Below, in pieces: positions 6,027 to 9,282 of a stretch of 9,282 nt of DNA; the stretch's first letter is position 1; each line of letters begins with the position of its first letter. The translations under genes and the position numbers were made by a program. The stretch is taken from the NCBI GenBank assembly GCA_005883115.1, contig VAZQ01000251.1, positions 1-9,282 on the forward strand, given 5' to 3'. Origin of the DNA: Alphaproteobacteria bacterium. Its GTDB lineage: Bacteria > Pseudomonadota > Alphaproteobacteria > Rhizobiales > Xanthobacteraceae. The notes beneath the pieces were generated by a model that saw only the letters and a list, made by a program, of their open reading frames with translations, had not been told where the DNA came from and did no database searches.

Positions 6027-6944
6027 TCAGCCTCCCCTCGCCAGGTCACGCGTCTGCACCTGCTCGTAGATCACGATTGGCATGACCAACAAGCAGAGCA
6101 GTACAACGGCGACCGCAGAGGCGACAGGCCAATCCCGGTTGGCGAAAAACTCGGCCCACAGCGTCTGTCCGATCATCATGGTCTGCGAACTGCCGAGGAG
6201 ATCGGGGATCACGAACTCGCCGACGATCGGAATGAAGCAAAGCAAAGCTCCCGCGACCATACCCGGGCGCGACAGCGGCAGCGTCACCAGCCAGAATGCC
6301 TTCCAATTTGGGCAGCCAAGATCAGCAGCGGCCTCGAGCAGCGTCTCGTCCATTTTTTCCAGCGTGGCATAAATGGGCAGCACCATGAACGGCAAGTAAG
6401 AGTAGACGATACCAAGGTAGACAGCCGTGTCCGTCGAGAGCCATGCCGGCGGCTCGTCGACGATGCGCAATGCCAGCAACAGCTGATTGAGTAAGCCATC
6501 ACGTTGGAGAATATTGATCCACGCATAGATGCGGATCAGGAACGAGGTCCAGAATGGCAGCACCACCAACACAAACACCACCGGCTGCCAACGGCGGGGA
6601 GCGCGCGCCATGCCGTAAGCGATGGGAAAGCCGATCAGCAGCAGCAGCAGTGTTGATCCGGCGGCAATTTCAAGGCTCTTGATATAGGAAGCGAGGTAGA
6701 GCGAGTCGGAGCCGAGCAAAGCGTAATTCTCAAGCGACAGCGTAGACAGGGCGCGGATGACACCGCTCCAACCGGCGGCAACATCGAATACGGGGGTGTA
6801 AGGCGGTTGGGCGACCGCGGTATGCGAGAGGCTGATCTTGAGCACGATCAGGAACGGGACGAGGAAGAAAGCGGCGAGCCAAAGATAAGGCACGAGCAGG
6901 ATCAACCGCTCGCCCCAAGATCGCTGCGCCTCGAGCTTGCTCAT
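6027..6944 (-). CDS. potH: Putrescine-type ABC transporter permease PotH
   Basis: This 305-residue inner-membrane permease is a partner of PotI. Several stretches match E. coli PotH closely from memory: FLVPFLIVLKISLS (27-40), FWTSFLIRIYAWINIL (131-146), YLGIVYSYLPFMVLPIYATL (176-195) and NRDWPVASAVAV (269-280), as does the run IPIVGEFVIPDLLG. The EAA loop is at about 200-224 (ETLLEAAADLGCPNWKAFWLVTLPL). About six helices are visible, the first at about 14-36. The ATG at 6944 is chosen because it gives the family's usual N-terminus and follows the potG stop by 20 bp; the frame stays open to 7010, which would overlap potG by 46 bp. The Shine-Dalgarno is weak (a GGTGG about eight bases upstream), suggesting coupling to potG translation. 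Confidence 0.92.
   Translation of the reverse strand: MSKLEAQRSWGERLILLVPYLWLAAFFLVPFLIVLKISLSHTAVAQPPYTPVFDVAAGWSGVIRALSTLSLENYALLGSDSLYLASYIKSLEIAAGSTLLLLLIGFPIAYGMARAPRRWQPVVFVLVVLPFWTSFLIRIYAWINILQRDGLLNQLLLALRIVDEPPAWLSTDTAVYLGIVYSYLPFMVLPIYATLEKMDETLLEAAADLGCPNWKAFWLVTLPLSRPGMVAGALLCFIPIVGEFVIPDLLGSSQTMMIGQTLWAEFFANRDWPVASAVAVVLLCLLVMPIVIYEQVQTRDLARGG
6031..6037 (-). promoter_or_regulatory. Ribosome binding site of potI
   Basis: On the minus strand GGGGAGG lies six bases before the potI ATG (6024) and overlaps the last codons of potH, which fits coupled translation. Confidence 0.75.
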
Positions 6945-6964
6945 TGGCCCGGCCACCGCACAGC

Positions 6965-8077
6965 CTATCGCGTGAGCACCATGGCTGCCTCGGAGGACCA
7001 GGTCAGCCACACGCGATCATCCCAGTTGATCGGCCGCTCAACGAGCCGCGTCACGTTGGCGACAGCCGTCTTCATGATGATTCCGTTGTCGAGCCGTACC
7101 TTGTAAATCGAGAGGTCGCCGAGGTATCCGATGTCGGCTACTTGACCTGCCACGCAGTTCTCCCCCTCGACGGGGGGTGGCTCAAGAGCGATGCGTACCT
7201 TCTCGGGCCGCAGCGCCACCCAGACGACGTCACCCGCTGTTACATCAGCCGGTGAGAGCGCACGCAGCCGCCCAGCAGCGCTCGCTACCACCGTTCCCGA
7301 TCTCCCCACCTCGGTGACGCTGCCTTCAATGAGGTTGATCTCACCGATGAAATCAGCGACCCAGCGCGAGGTCGGCCGCTCATAAATCTCTTGCGGAGTT
7401 GCGACTTGAACGAGCCGGCCGTGATCCATGACCGCGATCCGGCCGGCGACTGTCATCGCCTCCTGCTGGTCGTGAGTGACAATGACAAAGGTGAGACCGA
7501 GGCTTTCCTGCAGCTGCATCAACTCGAACTGCGTCTCGCTGCGCAGCTTTTTGTCGAGCGCGGCAAGCGGTTCATCGAGCAGCAGAACGCGCGGACGTTT
7601 GATCAGCGAACGAGCAAGCGCGACGCGCTGGCGTTGGCCGCCGGAGAGGTGCTGCGGCTTGCGCTTGGCGAATCCCTCGAGCCGGACCAGCGCTAGCATC
7701 TCATCAACCCGTGAGGCGATTTCAGCCTTGGGAAGTGCTTCCTGCTTGAGCCCGAACGCGACATTGCCCTCGACCGTGAGATGCGGAAACAAGGCGTAGC
7801 TCTGGAACATCAGGTTGATCGGCCGCCGGTAGGGCGGAACGGTTGTCAGCTCCGCCCCATCGAGCAGAATGCGCCCGTCGTCCGGCATCTCCAATCCGGC
7901 TAGGAGGCGCAACAGCGTGGTCTTGCCGCAGCCCGATGGGCCGAGTAGCGCGAAAAATTCCCCGGAAAATATGTCGAGCGAGACTCGCTCGACCGCAGTC
8001 GCGGTGCCGAATCGCTTGCTCACACCATCGAAGCGCACCAGGGGCCGCGCGGCAGGATCCGCCCAGGGCGCGAACAT
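6965..8077 (-). CDS. potG: Putrescine-type ABC transporter ATP-binding protein PotG
   Basis: This is the ATPase of the polyamine importer, 370 residues from the ATG at 8077 (E. coli PotG is about 377). In order it shows Walker A GPSGCGKT (46-53), Q-loop Gln92 in MFQSYALFPHLTV, signature LSGGQRQRV (144-152), and Walker B VLLLDE with Glu169. The D-loop LAALD and H-loop His202 (VTHDQQEAM) follow, then a C-terminal TOBE-type domain from about 247 with VALRPEKVRI and YLGDLSIY. LPKAEIASRV and VPPYRRPINLMFQSYALFPH match PotG closely, more so than PotA. The ATG at 8077 has a GAGG ten bases upstream. An ATG at 8131 adds 18 basic, unconserved residues and has no Shine-Dalgarno, but cannot be excluded. 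It heads the potG-potH-potI set; PotF is absent from the window. Confidence 0.93.
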   Translation of the reverse strand: MFAPWADPAARPLVRFDGVSKRFGTATAVERVSLDIFSGEFFALLGPSGCGKTTLLRLLAGLEMPDDGRILLDGAELTTVPPYRRPINLMFQSYALFPHLTVEGNVAFGLKQEALPKAEIASRVDEMLALVRLEGFAKRKPQHLSGGQRQRVALARSLIKRPRVLLLDEPLAALDKKLRSETQFELMQLQESLGLTFVIVTHDQQEAMTVAGRIAVMDHGRLVQVATPQEIYERPTSRWVADFIGEINLIEGSVTEVGRSGTVVASAAGRLRALSPADVTAGDVVWVALRPEKVRIALEPPPVEGENCVAGQVADIGYLGDLSIYKVRLDNGIIMKTAVANVTRLVERPINWDDRVWLTWSSEAAMVLTR

Positions 8078-8157
8078 TCGGCGTGGACCTCGGCGCTGCG
8101 GCTGGTTGGTCGTATGGCCCCCGTATCCCATGCGGCCACGCTAACGGCACATCGCGC

Positions 8158-8172
8158 GCGGCTCAACGCCGC
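8158..8172 (-). other. Short GC hairpin between the glycerol kinase gene and potG
   Basis: GCGGC and GCCGC arms of five bases flank a five-base loop, starting 16 bases after the glycerol kinase stop on the minus strand. No T-run follows, so it is not a typical intrinsic terminator. It may be chance. The rest of the space up to potG holds no recognisable promoter. Confidence 0.25.
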
Positions 8173-8188
8173 AGGCCGCTTCAGATGG

Positions 8189-9282
8189 TCAAGCTCGGCT
8201 CAGCGTACGCGCGACCGCATCACGCCAGCCCGACCACTTGCGTTCACGTGTGGCGGCGTCCATGCGCGGCTCGAACCGCTGCGCGCGCTTCCACATCGCG
8301 GCAAAGCTTGGCAGGTCCGGACACAAATCCGCGGCGCGGCCCGCCAGGTAGGCGGCGCCGAGCGCGGTGGTCTCCATTACCAGGGGACGCTCGACGGGCG
8401 TTGCCAGAATGTCGGCGACGAATTGCATGGCCATATCGCTCGCCGCCATGCCCCCGTCGACCCGCAGGACCGAGGTCGCGCCGGCCGCCGGCCAGTCGGC
8501 GTGCATGGCCTCGAGGAGGTCGCGGGTCTGGTAGCCAACCGCCTCGAGGATCGCGCGCGCCAGCTCGGGCGTGCCCGATTTGCGCGTGAGTCCGTAGATG
8601 GCGCCTCGCGCTTGCGCATCCCACCACGGCGCCCCGAGCCCGACGAAGGCGGGCACGAAGTAAACTTCATCCGCTGGGTCGGCAGCGGCAGCGAGCGCGT
8701 TCACATCTGGCGCCGCCGCGATCAGCTTGAGCTCATCTCGCAACCATTGCACCGCTGCCCCGGCAATAAAGATCGCGCCTTCGAGGGCGTAGGTACGCTT
8801 ACCCTCGAGCTGGTAGGCGATGGTGGTGAGAAGACGGTTCTTGGAGACAATCGGCTGATCGCCGGTATTGAGCAGCGCAAAGCAACCGGTGCCGTAGGTC
8901 GACTTCACCATGCCGGGCGAAAAGCAGCTCTGCCCCACTGTCGCGGCCTGCTGGTCTCCTGCAATGCCTAGGATGCGAATTTGGCCACCGAAAAGATCGG
9001 TCGTTCCGAAGTCGCCCGCGCAATCGCCGATCGGCGGCAGCAAGACTGGTGGCACGCCGAATAATTCGCATAGCTCGGCATCCCAGCTTCCCGCGCGGAT
9101 GTCCATCAGCAGGGTGCGCGCAGCATTGGTGGCGTCGGTCGCATGCACTTTGCCGCCGGTAAGCCGCCACAAGAGGAAACTGTCGACAGTCCCGAACGCA
9201 AGCCGGCCATCCTGCGCGGCGGCCCGCGCCCCCTCCACATGATCGAGCAGCCAACCGATCTTCGTTGCTGAGAAATAGGGAT
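8189..9282 (-). CDS. glpK: Glycerol kinase (5' partial)
   Basis: This is the C-terminal 363 residues of a glycerol kinase (family about 500), open at the right edge of the window. The enzyme phosphorylates glycerol to sn-glycerol 3-phosphate with ATP in the cytoplasm. The visible part opens with PYFSATKIGWLLDHVEGAR, the GlpK block near E. coli residue 135, followed by FGTVDSFLLWRLTGG. The catalytic aspartate is at window residue 109 in GIAGDQQAA (codon 8954-8956). Then come STYGTGCF, LTTIAY, YALEGAIFIAGAAVQWLRDE and VPAFVGLGAPWWD. GAIYGLTR and YQTRDLLEAM follow, and later LRVDGGMAASD and TALGAAYLAG. All are glycerol kinase rather than general FGGY signatures. Compared with E. coli the fructose-bisphosphate loop is shorter and the IIA-Glc site is not conserved, so regulation likely differs. 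It reads toward potG in the same orientation. Confidence 0.95.
   Translation of the reverse strand, partial: PYFSATKIGWLLDHVEGARAAAQDGRLAFGTVDSFLLWRLTGGKVHATDATNAARTLLMDIRAGSWDAELCELFGVPPVLLPPIGDCAGDFGTTDLFGGQIRILGIAGDQQAATVGQSCFSPGMVKSTYGTGCFALLNTGDQPIVSKNRLLTTIAYQLEGKRTYALEGAIFIAGAAVQWLRDELKLIAAAPDVNALAAAADPADEVYFVPAFVGLGAPWWDAQARGAIYGLTRKSGTPELARAILEAVGYQTRDLLEAMHADWPAAGATSVLRVDGGMAASDMAMQFVADILATPVERPLVMETTALGAAYLAGRAADLCPDLPSFAAMWKRAQRFEPRMDAATRERKWSGWRDAVARTLSRA

Noticed and set aside
8114..8971. 285-codon open frame on the + strand opposite the glycerol kinase gene
   Set aside because: It lies antisense to a strongly conserved gene, its product is Arg/Gly/His-rich with no recognisable domain, and such long shadow frames are normal in GC-rich DNA.

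Overview
This is a 9.3-kb stretch of ordinary, gene-dense, GC-rich bacterial chromosome. The proteins look alphaproteobacterial, most probably Hyphomicrobiales (Bradyrhizobium- or Xanthobacteraceae-like). That placement rests on the D-tartrate-dehydratase-type enolase, the DUF1194 protein, the ScoA/ScoB pair and an AsmA protein; it is inferred from sequence style, and no database was searched. I see no insertion sequence, phage gene, CRISPR array, tRNA or rRNA.

Left half, + strand. Bases 1-624 are the C-terminal half of an enolase-superfamily acid-sugar dehydratase that most resembles D-tartrate dehydratase. After a 148-bp gap comes a secreted DUF1194 (von Willebrand A-like) protein of unknown function (773-1528). 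After another 98 bp comes a tightly coupled gene pair for the two subunits of a 3-oxoacid (succinyl-CoA:acetoacetate) CoA-transferase (1627-2355 and 2355-3002). These overlap by one base in TGATG. A 174-bp gap leads to a large membrane-anchored AsmA-family protein (about 3177-5177).

Right half, - strand. Reading leftward from the window's right edge: a glycerol kinase lacking its N-terminus (8189-9282), then the ATPase (about 6965-8077) and two permeases (6027-6944, 5212-6024) of an ABC importer. The three transporter proteins match the E. coli putrescine transporter subunits PotG, PotH and PotI closely by eye. The gaps within the transporter are 20 bp and 2 bp, so these three are surely one operon. 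Glycerol kinase may belong to the same transcript. The binding protein (PotF-type) is not in the window. The AsmA gene and the last permease gene converge, with 34 bp between their stop codons and no obvious terminator.

The genes do not form one pathway. They are separate functional units: acid-sugar catabolism, ketone-body/short-chain acyl-CoA activation, envelope lipid handling, glycerol phosphorylation and polyamine uptake. I did not find a convincing novel system. The least understood gene is the DUF1194 protein. The points most worth a second look are the missing binding protein next to glycerol kinase and the shortened regulatory loop of that kinase.
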